Positions 37,608 through 47,154 of a stretch of DNA of 64,000 nt are shown piece after piece. Position numbers and translations under genes: made by a program. The notes under the pieces are model-generated. The model was not told the DNA's origin. It searched no databases and was given only the letters and a program-made list of their open reading frames with translations. The stretch comes from Flavobacterium aquicola. Its GTDB lineage: Bacteria > Bacteroidota > Bacteroidia > Flavobacteriales > Flavobacteriaceae. The stretch covers positions 4,446 through 68,445 of the forward strand of contig NZ_QUNI01000005.1 of the NCBI RefSeq assembly GCF_003385115.1, written 5' to 3'. Positions within the stretch are counted from its first letter, which is position 1; each line of letters starts with the position of its first letter.

Positions 37608-38237
37608 TTGACCCATATTCAATCATTACCTGCAGACTTACGATCCGTTATTGGAACAGAAAACATTGATTTTTCTATCATTGCGAAAAGAAAACAACCG
37701 CTAAAAAACTCTTGGGGTCTAATTATATTTGGAACCATCTGGTCGGCTTTCATCAGTATTTTTGTAATTGCCTTTTTGGGTCCGCTATTAAAAGGCGAAG
37801 AAGTTCATTTTAAAGTAAATGATGAGCCGACTACTGGCAGCTGGGAAAATTTTGAACCATTACTTGTCCCAACTTTATTTATTGGTCTTTTTGTTATAAT
37901 TGGAATTGCTATTTTATGCAGCGGATTATATTCTTTCTTTCAAAAAGGCGGAAATTTTGTAGGCACCGAAAACAGACTTATTCACTACCGAAAAGGAACT
38001 ATTAAAACCTATGATTGGGAGCAATTCTCAGGTAATATGGAAATAAATAGTCAAAAAGAAGACATTTCAATGGAACTCCGAACTGGTAAAATGGTAAGCA
38101 GAAAAAACAAACCAGATGAATATGTCCCAGATATCCTTTATATTTCGGGGGTTCCAAATGTTTTAGAAATTGAAAAAATATGCAGAAACAGAATTAAGGA
38201 AAATGATCCCATTCCTGCAGTTACATCAAATACATAA
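37608..38237 (+). CDS. Two-helix membrane protein of unknown function
   Basis: 209 residues from a TTG start at 37608; there is no ATG in the frame before residue ~145, so the start is uncertain. Two membrane helices (about 36-58 and 86-110) flank a short external loop. The cytoplasmic C-terminal half (NRLIHYRKGTIKTYDWEQF onward) resembles a small PH-like beta domain. I do not recognise a family with certainty. It follows the GyrI-like gene by 41 bases and converges with dprA. Confidence 0.6.
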   Translation: MTHIQSLPADLRSVIGTENIDFSIIAKRKQPLKNSWGLIIFGTIWSAFISIFVIAFLGPLLKGEEVHFKVNDEPTTGSWENFEPLLVPTLFIGLFVIIGIAILCSGLYSFFQKGGNFVGTENRLIHYRKGTIKTYDWEQFSGNMEINSQKEDISMELRTGKMVSRKNKPDEYVPDILYISGVPNVLEIEKICRNRIKENDPIPAVTSNT

Positions 38238-38241
38238 GAAC

Positions 38242-39342
38242 TTAAATGGCCTCAAACATTTTCCCCGGCAAAGGTCTAATCACTCCCTTTAATTCCATAT
38301 TAAGAAGCAACCCCGAAATCCTGTAAATAGGAAAATCACAATGCAGCGCTATAATGTCCATCTGTTCTTTCCCTGTTTTTAAAAGGTAATCGTAGACTTT
38401 TTGCTCGTCGTCTTCAAGAGTGACAAACAATTGTTTTTGAATAGGTGCAGTCTCCTTACCGATATCCCAATTCAAAATATAAATAAGATCGGCAGCTGTG
38501 GTAAGTACATTTGCCTTTTGGGTCTTAATCAAATTATTGCAGCCTTGGCTGAATTTATCAGTAGTACGGCCAGGAACTGCAAAAACATCACGGTTGTAAT
38601 CATTGGCCATATTTGCAGTAATAAGCGAACCTCCTTTATCTGCAGATTCTATCACAATCGTTGCTTCGCTGATTCCAGCCACAATGCGGTTTCTGCGTAC
38701 AAAGTTTTCTTTGTCTGGATTAGAATTACTCCAGAACTCCGTCATGAAACCTCCGTTCTGCTCCATTTTGGCCACATATTTTTTGTGAGGTTTCGGATAA
38801 ATTTGATTCAAGCCATGTGCGACAACACCAATAGTCTGCAAGCCATGATCCATTGCCAGCTGGTGCGCTACTATATCAACGCCGTAAGCAAAACCGCTTA
38901 CAATTATGGGATCCAAAGGAACTAAATCCTCAATTAATTTTTTGCAGAATTCGGTTCCATATGAGGTAATCTGTCGGGTTCCTACAATGCTAATTATTCT
39001 CCGGTTTTTCAAATTAATGTTTCCGGAAGAAAATAATAAAACCGGGCTATCAATACAGTGTTTTAGACGATCCGGATAGTTTCTGTCCTGAAAAGAAAGC
39101 ACCTCAACATTATTCCTTTGAATAAAATCCAGTTCTTGTTTTGCTTTTTCAAAAACGCTTTTGTCTTTAAAATTTTTCAATAAAACACTTCCTACTCCAT
39201 CAATGACGGCAAGCTGTTGCTGCTTGGCATTCAAAACATTTTCGGCGGTTCCAAAATGAGTTAGCAGTTTTTTAGCCATAATATCGCCAACTCCTTCTAT
39301 CCGCAGTAAAGCTAACAAGTGATATATATTTTCTTCTGACAT
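38242..39342 (-). CDS. dprA: DNA processing protein DprA
   Basis: 366 residues. An N-terminal helix-hairpin-helix region (LLRIEGVGDIMAKKLLTHFG) precedes the Rossmann-like DprA fold (about 80-290), with IVGTRQITSYG, VSGFAYGVDIVAHQLA and GSLITANMANDYNRDVFAVPG. A C-terminal winged helix closes it. DprA loads RecA on incoming single strands in natural transformation. It is divergent from the HU/SPOR gene. Confidence 0.92.
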   Translation of the reverse strand: MSEENIYHLLALLRIEGVGDIMAKKLLTHFGTAENVLNAKQQQLAVIDGVGSVLLKNFKDKSVFEKAKQELDFIQRNNVEVLSFQDRNYPDRLKHCIDSPVLLFSSGNINLKNRRIISIVGTRQITSYGTEFCKKLIEDLVPLDPIIVSGFAYGVDIVAHQLAMDHGLQTIGVVAHGLNQIYPKPHKKYVAKMEQNGGFMTEFWSNSNPDKENFVRRNRIVAGISEATIVIESADKGGSLITANMANDYNRDVFAVPGRTTDKFSQGCNNLIKTQKANVLTTAADLIYILNWDIGKETAPIQKQLFVTLEDDEQKVYDYLLKTGKEQMDIIALHCDFPIYRISGLLLNMELKGVIRPLPGKMFEAI

Positions 39343-39522
39343 ATCTTACAATTATACGATAAATATTTGAAAACGAAATAACCTAAAAGCTCCAGACATT
39401 ACTCTTTTGCAAAAAAAACAGTCAAAAAAAATAAATTAAGAATAATCATTTACTAAAAATAAAATCATAATTCATTGATAATGTATAAAATGCAGATTGT
39501 TAATAAAAATTGTGAATAAAAT

Positions 39523-39552
39523 TTTGATAACTATTACCGTTGCATAACTTTG
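39523..39552 (+). promoter_or_regulatory. Promoter of the HU/SPOR gene, probably leaderless
   Basis: TTTG (39523-39526), 18 bases, TAACTTTG (39545-39552). The expected start of transcription, 4-6 bases further, is at or within two bases of the ATG at 39558. Confidence 0.7.
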
Positions 39553-39557
39553 TTAAC

Positions 39558-40544
39558 ATGAAAATAGAACTTTACATCGCGCAGCTTTTATACCGTTATC
39601 AATGTGTAACCGTTCCTGGTTTTGGAGCTTTCTTAGCCGAAATTCAGTCAGCTCATCTGCTGGATAACTCGCATTCTTTTTTCCCACCCAAAAAGTCGAT
39701 TTCATTTAATTCGCATATAAAAAATAATGATGGCTTATTGGCCAATCATATTGCCCAAGCCGAAAAAACATCATATGATTATGCGGTAAGCGCAATCGAA
39801 TATGAGATTTTAAATTGGAAAAAATCATTACAGGAAAACAGAACTTTTTTGATCAAAAACATAGGAACTTTTAGTCTGAATGCTGAAAATAATATTCTTT
39901 TCACACCAAACGAACAAACCAATTACAATGCAAAATCTTTTGGATTGACTTCGTTTGTTTCTCCAGCCATAAAAAGAGAAGCCGAAATTCAAAAACCTGA
40001 ATTTACAGCTGAATTTAAAATTGCACCAGCTGAAGAAGAAAAACCTGTTTTCAATTTCATCCCTGAAACTGCCGAGACCAGAAAAACAAGTCCGTATTTA
40101 AAATATGCTGCTGTTTTTGTAATTGGATTGGCTGCTACAGGATCTGTCGGATATCCTTTGTACCAAAATCAGATCGCCTCCGAAACTGTTTTGGTAGAGA
40201 CAGCTGTCCAGAAAAAGGTTCAGTCAAAAATACAAGAAGCTACTTTCTTTATTCAAACACCAATACCTGCTGTTACTCTTTCTTTAAAATCAGAAAAGAA
40301 AGAAGCTGTAAAACTTCCTTATCATATCATGGCCGGCGCTTTTAGAAGTGAAGCAAATGCACAAAAAAGATACAGAGAATTAGTTGCAAAAGGTTATGAT
40401 GCCAGAGTATTGGGCATTAATAAAAATGGACTTTATCCTGTATTATACGGAAGTTATACAACTTTCGCAGAAGCAGAAAAAGAGAAAAATGAAATCATTC
40501 AAATCGATAATCCCCAAGCTTGGATTCTGATCCAGTCGCTGTAG
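39558..40544 (+). CDS. HU-CCDC81 and SPOR domain membrane protein
   Basis: 328 residues from the ATG at 39558; the upstream TTG at 39540 lies inside the promoter. Two HU-like domains (MKIELYIAQLLYRYQCVTVPG, then NIGTFSLN) belong to the bacterial HU-CCDC81 group. One membrane helix follows at about 187-205. The C-terminal SPOR domain (about 250-327; YHIMAGAFRSEANAQKRYREL) binds denuded peptidoglycan at division sites. The chain thus links a DNA- or partner-binding head in the cytoplasm to the septal wall. The divergent position next to dprA is suggestive but unexplained. Confidence 0.85.
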   Translation: MKIELYIAQLLYRYQCVTVPGFGAFLAEIQSAHLLDNSHSFFPPKKSISFNSHIKNNDGLLANHIAQAEKTSYDYAVSAIEYEILNWKKSLQENRTFLIKNIGTFSLNAENNILFTPNEQTNYNAKSFGLTSFVSPAIKREAEIQKPEFTAEFKIAPAEEEKPVFNFIPETAETRKTSPYLKYAAVFVIGLAATGSVGYPLYQNQIASETVLVETAVQKKVQSKIQEATFFIQTPIPAVTLSLKSEKKEAVKLPYHIMAGAFRSEANAQKRYRELVAKGYDARVLGINKNGLYPVLYGSYTTFAEAEKEKNEIIQIDNPQAWILIQSL

Positions 40545-40918
40545 AAATTTCATCTAGTTAAAATATATAAATCACGAATAAAACCAGCAAAGTTTGTTCG
40601 TGATTTTTTGTTTTCTATAAACTCTGGTGCATTCCTTCGCTTAAGCAGATTTTAATGCTGTTATTGGTCTGTTTTTTCAAAAAGCAAAGCATTACACAGG
40701 AATCAACATAAACACTCTTTAAACAAAAGAAAAAGTGCTTTTGTCTCTGGAGCAAATACACTCTCATAGCAGCGTATTTTAAAGCCCTAAGTAAATTTTC
40801 CTTTAGAATCAAATTAATACAATTTAAACTACTGAAATATATACAGTTATAAAATTTTGGCTAAATTTGATAAGAGAATACCATATAGTTTTCATTTATT
40901 ATTTTAAATAAAAAAATT
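40545..40918. other. Intergenic region before the DcaP-like porin
   Basis: It contains a weak terminator for the HU/SPOR gene (stem 40569-40578 with 40597-40606, 18-base loop, followed by T6). The rest is AT-rich; a 65-codon minus-strand frame at 40615-40812 has no recognisable character and I do not count it as a gene. Confidence 0.55.
40569..40612 (+). terminator. Terminator after the HU/SPOR gene
   Basis: AAATCACGAA pairs with TTCGTGATTT over an 18-base loop, and a T run follows. Confidence 0.6.
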
Positions 40919-42175
40919 ATGAAAAAAGCTGTTTACACCATACTGACGGTTTCCTTATTTTACTCTCACGTTAATGCGCAAAAAGACGAATCTAACAAAA
41001 CCATGGAAATAACTGGTCATGTGATGATGGACAGCGGTTATGATTTTGGAAAAATGGATCCGGAATGGTTTGATATGATGAGACCAACAAAAATTCTGGA
41101 TAATGAGGGAAACGAGTTTCAAAACCAGGGTAATGTTTTCTTTGGGGTTCGCCAGTCGACTTTAAGCTTTAAAAATTATTTTGATACTTCATTAGGCACA
41201 GTAAAAACGGTTTTTGAATTTGATCTCGTCGGTTCGGGTAAAGATGCTGGAGCAACAGCTTTTCACTTGCGTCATGCTTATATAAAATTTGGTAAATTTA
41301 TAATAGGCCAAACCAACAGTGTGTTTGCAGATATGGAAGTATACCCAAACCTGATCGATTTTATGGGACCAAATGGCGCTGTCTTCACTCGAAATATACA
41401 AATTAGATATACACCAATTTCAACCGATACACAAACCTTTGCTATAGCATTAGAACGTCCGGGAGCCACTGGAGATAAGGGAGAATATGGTGAAGACTTT
41501 GTTTATGCATCAGTGCTTGATGATGTCGCATTCCGTTTTGCAGTGCCGGATCTTAGTGCCGAATACCGATATACTGATTCATGGGGCTATTTAGAACTGG
41601 CCGGAATTGTGCGAAGCATAAGATGGGAAGATAACAATAACGATGCATATGATATTCATGGAAGCACGACCGGATGGGGATTCACATTAAGTACCAAATT
41701 ACAAATAACAAAGAGTATAATATTTAGAGGGGCATTTACAAAAGGGGCCGGAATACAAAATTACATGAATGATGCTGATGCTGATGTTGGAACTAAAAGG
41801 CAATATGACAATCCTCTTACCCCGATTGATGGTGAGGCAATACCACTTATTGCATTGGCTTCCTTTTTTGATATAAATTGGAACAAAAAATTAAGCACAG
41901 CTTTTGGCTATTCTATTATGGATAACACCACTACTGATGCGCAGTTATCGACGGCTTATAAAACTGGTGAATATGCAAGTATTAATTTGCTGTATTCGCC
42001 GGTGAATAATTTAATATTGGGGCCAGAACTGCAATGGGGCAAACGCCAAAACAATGATTTTGCCGGTGACCCTGTTTTCGGTCTTTCGGCAGCTAAAGGA
42101 AACGTTGGGGAAGATATTAAAATTCAATTTTCTGTTCGTTATTCTTTTAATAATACCTTTTACAAGAATCATTAA
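40919..42175 (+). CDS. DcaP-like outer-membrane porin
   Basis: 418 residues with a signal peptide (1-20, ending VNAQ). The start of the mature protein (MEITGHVMMDSGYDFGKMDP) and the beta-strand pattern (GVRQSTLSFKNYFDTSLG, AYIKFGKFIIGQTNSVFAD) are those of DcaP trimeric porins. The last residue pattern (FSVRYSFNNTFYKNH) is close to the usual terminal strand. DcaP porins admit dicarboxylates and similar anions. It converges with a TetR gene, which may regulate it. Confidence 0.8.
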   Translation: MKKAVYTILTVSLFYSHVNAQKDESNKTMEITGHVMMDSGYDFGKMDPEWFDMMRPTKILDNEGNEFQNQGNVFFGVRQSTLSFKNYFDTSLGTVKTVFEFDLVGSGKDAGATAFHLRHAYIKFGKFIIGQTNSVFADMEVYPNLIDFMGPNGAVFTRNIQIRYTPISTDTQTFAIALERPGATGDKGEYGEDFVYASVLDDVAFRFAVPDLSAEYRYTDSWGYLELAGIVRSIRWEDNNNDAYDIHGSTTGWGFTLSTKLQITKSIIFRGAFTKGAGIQNYMNDADADVGTKRQYDNPLTPIDGEAIPLIALASFFDINWNKKLSTAFGYSIMDNTTTDAQLSTAYKTGEYASINLLYSPVNNLILGPELQWGKRQNNDFAGDPVFGLSAAKGNVGEDIKIQFSVRYSFNNTFYKNH

Positions 42176-42190
42176 CATAATCACAAACAA

Positions 42191-42204
42191 ACTGATTAAT
42201 CAGT
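42191..42204. promoter_or_regulatory. Perfect TetR-type palindrome between convergent genes
   Basis: ACTGATTAATCAGT is a perfect 14-base palindrome 15 bases after the porin stop. The same arms, ACTGA...TCAGT, occur at 42792-42805 before the TetR gene. Confidence 0.55.
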
Positions 42205-42219
42205 CAAACATTTAATTTG

Positions 42220-42783
42220 CTAATCTTGAATCATTTTCCACAGCATTTCAAAAGTGTCTTCTGTTAATTCGTCAGTACGTTCGCTCTCAATAGTATTATT
42301 CAATAAATAATAATACAAACCGTTTATCTGAGCATTAAATAAAGAAAAAACGAGCGCTGCCGGCATTGGTTTTAAAACAACTAAATCAATACCATTTTTT
42401 ATCAAAACATAAAGCGGATGTTCTTCCTGTTTTAAAGTTTTAGAAATTGCTGACTTAGCGAAAGGAGAATTATTAAATTGCTGCATGTATTGAAATGCAG
42501 CTGGGTTTTCCAAATTCCAGCGCAATGATGCAACGAAAAGTGATTTGAAAGCATTTTTAGAAACAGAATTTGATGCAATCCCTTCGATTATAAAATCATC
42601 CATTTTCTTCATTATGCTATTATATATGCTAACAATAAGAATCTCTTTCGTAGCAAAATAATTAAACAGCGTTCCGTTTGCAACGCCAGATTCACTAGCT
42701 ATTCTGCTTGTTGCTGTTCCATGGAATCCATTCTCAACAAACAGTTTAAGTGCCGTACTTATAATTAATTCTTCTTTTTTCAT
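42220..42783 (-). CDS. TetR/AcrR family regulator
   Basis: 187 residues. The N-terminal helix-turn-helix (TALKLFVENGFHGTATSRIA, then GTLFNYFATKEILIVSIYNS) is typical of TetR. The C-terminal ligand domain has no recognisable specificity. A near-palindrome ACTGACTAATCAGT lies 9 bases upstream of the start, a likely autoregulatory operator. The twin palindrome at the other end of the gene makes this pair stand out. Confidence 0.88.
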   Translation of the reverse strand: MKKEELIISTALKLFVENGFHGTATSRIASESGVANGTLFNYFATKEILIVSIYNSIMKKMDDFIIEGIASNSVSKNAFKSLFVASLRWNLENPAAFQYMQQFNNSPFAKSAISKTLKQEEHPLYVLIKNGIDLVVLKPMPAALVFSLFNAQINGLYYYLLNNTIESERTDELTEDTFEMLWKMIQD

Positions 42784-42791
42784 ATATTCTA

Positions 42792-42805
42792 ACTGACTAA
42801 TCAGT
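42792..42805. promoter_or_regulatory. Probable operator of the TetR gene
   Basis: ACTGA-CTAA-TCAGT, 5-base arms, just upstream of the TetR start codon and matching the downstream copy at 42191-42204. Confidence 0.65.
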
Positions 42806-42919
42806 CGTAAAAATACATGTTATTAATTAGAAAATAAAATATCTTTAAGGAAAATTTATAAATCTAGAATTCTTTTGCCTAAGCTAAAAGCGGATTTAAA
42901 TTAAAACTGTTCAAGCACA

Positions 42920-45900
42920 TCAATCCGCCTTTCCAAAATCGAGAAATTTATTCAGCAAAAGAAGAGCTGATCCAATGCTGCTGCCTAAAATCAGTACTTT
43001 CTCATAACTATCTTTATTAAGATACATCAATAAAACCAAAAGGCTGATTGCAACAATCAAAATCGGCAGTTTAAACCTGTCAAAAGTTCCATTTTTACTT
43101 TCATCAACAAATTGTTTGACAAATTCGGGATCTTTCAGGCTCTTGGACAATAGATATACACGGAAACTGTAGCTCATCACTTTTAGCCTGCCCGTTAGCT
43201 TATCGTGGTCAATTAAACCCAAATCCATAAGCTGCATCAGAATATTTTTGTTTTTATAATTTAAAAAATGATCCTGTGCAAAATCATAAAGTACATTCTG
43301 CATTTCTTTAGTTGGAATTGAATCCCAGATTTCTGAATAGATTTTATCAAAATTCCGAAGATTAGAATTTAAAATGAATTCCATTTTTAAATCAAATGAT
43401 ATTTCATTATAAACATCACTTTTAAAAACATCCTCCAGCACCACACTCCTATCTGGCCAAATACTATCTATCTCATCTTTTTTGTTCAAATCTTTTTGAA
43501 TCATATTTTTTATGTCTTCATCATTAACCATTGCAATAAAAACATAATCATTGCTATAAGGATTTTTTTTACCCGGATAATAGCCTTCGTATGAAGCCTG
43601 CATGAGATCAAAAAAGAAAAACCGCTGACAGTAGTAGTTCAACATAGAATAAGCTAAAATCACAATTAGAGTAAAACACAAAAAGAAATAAAATATGTGC
43701 AGCCCATTGCTAAAAAAAACAGTGTTTGTCTTGATATAACTATTTTTATACAACTGCTTTAATTTGAACTTATTGACTTCGCTCATAGTAGGCAGCTGAA
43801 AACCAAAGTTTAATTTATGTATCACTCCTTCGTTGTTCTTACTCAAATCGAATGCCCACATTGATCTGCAGTCACAGCCATATGTATTGATAACTTTATG
43901 ATTAGCTGCTGTGCTACCCGACTGTGAAGATGAACAATAATACCGCGCATAATCATTTATTTCATTAGAATAAAAAGCGCAAACTAGTATAAAAGGAAAT
44001 AATACAAAGTAATTAAGCAGCCCAGAAGTCAGAAACTTCAAATAAACCTTTCGCTGCACTCCTTGGTTTTTTGCGACAGCATTTATTATCTCGGCGCTGC
44101 TGTCAGTATCCCAGGTTCTCCAATTTCTATAATAGAGTATCAGCCCGATATGAGATCCTATAACCAGGATAAAAGATAAATACATTAGATCATTATATAA
44201 CAATAGCAGCGGTAAAACAATGCCTAGTAAAAACACTAACACATAGAGTTTTATGAACGGGCTTTCAAGTTTGTTAGAACGGATATTCAAAAGAACTACG
44301 TGCACAAAAGTCATGTTGATACCAATCAATAAGCAAAAATACAGTACTGTGATTGGTGAGGAGAAGAAAAAAACCACAACAACAGCCAAGAAGCAGATAA
44401 TATTCGCAGTAAACATATTTTGATATTCCTCCTTCCTGCTGCTGTCAGGAAACAGATGGTAAAAATGATGTTTAGAAAATAAACTCAACCGGCCATTATA
44501 AAACAGAGACGAGTACAATAAAATAAGCAGAACGATACTAAAACCATACAAAATGGTAATTAAGAAAGCGTTATTGAAAGTAAACAGACTCAAATAATCC
44601 AGATACGACAAATTTCGCATCCCCAGAATATAAACAGGGAGATCTGCAGAGATACTCAGTCTTTTGGCAAATACCTGATAGGAATTCCCCTGATAATCCA
44701 TCCTAAAGTTTTCTATATTGCAGCCCGCTAAAATACAGGCTAATACAAGATTATTATGAGATCCTGAAAGTACATTTTGGTATAAATTTTTATCGGGGTT
44801 ATTCTGCATTAAAACAAAACCTTCACTATCAACAAGCATATAATCAGTGTCTGGCGGCAGCTGTATTTGTTTCGAGAAATATTCCCGAAAAGCAATTCCT
44901 TTTATAGCCGTTTTTTCTGAACCTTCCGCTTCATTTTTCTTGGTATCTTTTTGGGCATAAATCCACTGATATTGATTTGACTCCCTCGAAAAAACTCCAG
45001 TCAATATCGTGTCAATCTCTTTGTTTTGAAGCAGTTTAAAATAATTTCGATCATTATATTTTCTTGCAAAATTGATATTGTCTTTGGTGAAGCTTGTCGT
45101 CAGGAGACCATCTTTATCCATCCAAAAATAAGAATCCAAATACCGTATCTGAATCGGTCTTACATTCTTCTTGAAAAAATTGACCTTCGGTTTTCTTTCT
45201 TGTGAGATGGAACTGCTGTCCGCAACATCCTGCCCATCAATAAGACTGACTTCTGAATCATTTTCTATATGTAGTTCTTTAAACGGAGAATTAGAATCAC
45301 TTGTGTCAATTTCAACGAGCATTTTTTTCAGATTCTGTAAGGTATCTATCTGACCTTTAAATGAATTGTCAATATGCTCTACTAATTGTTTTAAATCAGA
45401 TTTATTTCTGTTAGTGATGCTCTTTTGCCAATAACCAACCATTCCGTAAATAACAAACAAAGAAATTAGCGCACCAATCGAAAATGCTACTGTTATCAAA
45501 TCCATCTGCGAAAGCCTCTCTTTATCGCTGCTCACAATTGGCTTAATGAAACAGATGCTCAAAAACAATACTCCCAATAATAACAGGCTGAATATTAAAA
45601 GGTTTGGCTTTATAAACTGCACATTCGATTTAAAATAAGAAGAACTGATTCCTGCGGCGACGAACAAAGTAAAACTAGAATCAGGTATTTTAATCTGACC
45701 GGTATAATATCGCTTATTTGACTTTTCGAATGCAATGAAACCACTATTTCTATTTTTGATACGAAGACTGTCTTCATCATTTAGACTGATATTTTGAGAG
45801 ATAAGAATATCTTTGGCTAAGCATTCGCCTTTACTGCCAGCATTTACCGGACAGATAAAAAAGGATTTAAAATTTGAGGAATTATCAAGTCTTTTTATAA

Positions 45901-46321
45901 ATTCATCCAAATCAAATTGAACGGTATCTGTCACGGCAGCATAAATTTCGGGGCTTCCCATTTTTTTAAAAACGATCTTTCTTGTCAATTGGAGTTTTTT
46001 CCTAACCGAATCCAGCCGTTTCAGATTTATAATTTCGATTTTATCAATAAAAACCAAATTATTACGTAATTCAGGGTGATGATCCGCTATTATACTGTCA
46101 CGTTTTCCAGAACTGATTTCTTTGAGCTTATCATCAAAAAAACCTTTTAACTGGACTTCGATTCCTTTGAACACGGCCAAATTATTTGCATCTTCTTTTA
46201 TTTCATTATTTGGTACAATAATCAATAAATACAAAGCTGTTAATATACCGATGACCACAGCTGTTATAATTGAGTAATTATGAGATTTTAGCTTATCAAA
46301 AAAAGGGGTAAAAAGACTCAT
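42920..46321 (-). CDS. Large multi-pass membrane protein with cache-like sensor domains
   Basis: 1133 residues, function unknown. TM1 (about 19-37) leads into an extracytoplasmic domain (about 40-235); TM2 and TM3 (about 239-260, 275-297) lead into a second domain (about 300-580). Its segments YFWMDKDGLLTTSF, ARKYNDRNYFKLL and DYMLVDSEGFVLMQNN are those of dCache ligand-binding folds. At least six more helices follow (585-900). The C-terminal cytoplasmic part holds LYDFAQDHFLNYKNKNILMQ, then GLIDHDKLTGRL, a winged-helix-like motif I have seen behind P-loop domains in Bacteroidetes signalling proteins. No Walker A is present here. Two more helices end the chain. No output enzyme is visible. 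Confidence 0.7.
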   Translation of the reverse strand: MSLFTPFFDKLKSHNYSIITAVVIGILTALYLLIIVPNNEIKEDANNLAVFKGIEVQLKGFFDDKLKEISSGKRDSIIADHHPELRNNLVFIDKIEIINLKRLDSVRKKLQLTRKIVFKKMGSPEIYAAVTDTVQFDLDEFIKRLDNSSNFKSFFICPVNAGSKGECLAKDILISQNISLNDEDSLRIKNRNSGFIAFEKSNKRYYTGQIKIPDSSFTLFVAAGISSSYFKSNVQFIKPNLLIFSLLLLGVLFLSICFIKPIVSSDKERLSQMDLITVAFSIGALISLFVIYGMVGYWQKSITNRNKSDLKQLVEHIDNSFKGQIDTLQNLKKMLVEIDTSDSNSPFKELHIENDSEVSLIDGQDVADSSSISQERKPKVNFFKKNVRPIQIRYLDSYFWMDKDGLLTTSFTKDNINFARKYNDRNYFKLLQNKEIDTILTGVFSRESNQYQWIYAQKDTKKNEAEGSEKTAIKGIAFREYFSKQIQLPPDTDYMLVDSEGFVLMQNNPDKNLYQNVLSGSHNNLVLACILAGCNIENFRMDYQGNSYQVFAKRLSISADLPVYILGMRNLSYLDYLSLFTFNNAFLITILYGFSIVLLILLYSSLFYNGRLSLFSKHHFYHLFPDSSRKEEYQNMFTANIICFLAVVVVFFFSSPITVLYFCLLIGINMTFVHVVLLNIRSNKLESPFIKLYVLVFLLGIVLPLLLLYNDLMYLSFILVIGSHIGLILYYRNWRTWDTDSSAEIINAVAKNQGVQRKVYLKFLTSGLLNYFVLFPFILVCAFYSNEINDYARYYCSSSQSGSTAANHKVINTYGCDCRSMWAFDLSKNNEGVIHKLNFGFQLPTMSEVNKFKLKQLYKNSYIKTNTVFFSNGLHIFYFFLCFTLIVILAYSMLNYYCQRFFFFDLMQASYEGYYPGKKNPYSNDYVFIAMVNDEDIKNMIQKDLNKKDEIDSIWPDRSVVLEDVFKSDVYNEISFDLKMEFILNSNLRNFDKIYSEIWDSIPTKEMQNVLYDFAQDHFLNYKNKNILMQLMDLGLIDHDKLTGRLKVMSYSFRVYLLSKSLKDPEFVKQFVDESKNGTFDRFKLPILIVAISLLVLLMYLNKDSYEKVLILGSSIGSALLLLNKFLDFGKAD

Positions 46322-46870
46322 ATGTTTTACATTTTAGGTACTTGTATATGATAATCTAATAGTCATTTTCAGCAAACCAAATAGCAGTTTAAGCTGTACG
46401 TAAATATGTCTTTTACGATTGTCTGTCCTGATAAATTACAGAACTAAAAAATGCAATAAAGTCAATTTATGAATAATAAGCAGGAAGCTGCTAAAGAGCA
46501 GCTTAGATTGGGGAATCTCCTGATACTGTGGCTAAATTAAGAAAAATATTGTTACAGAATTAAAAATACATCCATAAACAATTCATTTTAAGATATTTAA
46601 GTATTACGATAAACAAAAAATTCCTTTATTGAAAAAACAGCTTACTGAAGAATTAAAATAAGAAGAGTGTAAAACAAAATAATACAGCTTTCCTAAAACC
46701 TATTGATCGTACAATACTGCTAAACAAATATTTTTTACACTTAATCAGATTATGATGCTTGTCATCTGATTTATTTTTATTGAAAACCAAGTTAGTGTAG
46801 GTTTGTATTAATCTTATTATCAGAAAGATAAAAGACAATTTTGTAATTAATATCGAATTAAAATCAAAAA
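46322..46870. other. Intergenic region upstream of the receptor-like gene
   Basis: No convincing gene on either strand. One perfect hairpin, AAGCTGCT-AAAG-AGCAGCTT (46485-46504), has no T run and could be a regulator site or remnant. Confidence 0.5.
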
Positions 46871-47080
46871 ATGATGAAAAACAATCCAATTTCCAACAAA
46901 GAATATATTTACCTAGCCTATTCGTATGCCAGCATCTCAACATTTCTATTATTGACAATTAGCAGAGTTACTGAAACGCTGGAAAAAGCGCTGCATTTTA
47001 ATCCAATAGTTTCTGTAGTAATTGTTTTAAACATGATTACGTTTATTACTACGTATGTAAATAGAAAAAACATTCTTTAA
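46871..47080 (+). CDS. Possible small membrane protein
   Basis: A 69-residue frame with two hydrophobic segments (YASISTFLLLTISRV, NPIVSVVIVLNMITFITTY) and a charged tail (NRKNIL). The ATG follows an A-rich stretch, as in other genes here. It matches no family I know. It could be real because the hydrophobic pattern is protein-like, but the length and the lack of a clear promoter leave doubt. Confidence 0.4.
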   Translation: MMKNNPISNKEYIYLAYSYASISTFLLLTISRVTETLEKALHFNPIVSVVIVLNMITFITTYVNRKNIL

Positions 47081-47130
47081 TTCTCAAAGAAATTAAGTTA
47101 ATTACATCATTTGTATCTGGAAATTCATCT

Positions 47131-47154
47131 TTCCATTAAACCAATTCCCAAACC
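47131..47154. repeat. Faint attC-like remnant
   Basis: TTCCATTAAACCAATTCCCA and the following AACC resemble the right third of the full repeats. It lies about 140 bases past the stop of the 298-residue gene, at the distal end of the array. Confidence 0.4.

Noticed and set aside
40615..40812. 65-codon minus-strand frame
   Set aside because: No promoter, no recognisable composition, and it lies in an AT-rich gap; probably chance.
46653..46958. 101-codon minus-strand frame
   Set aside because: It overlaps a slightly better plus-strand candidate and has a random-looking composition.
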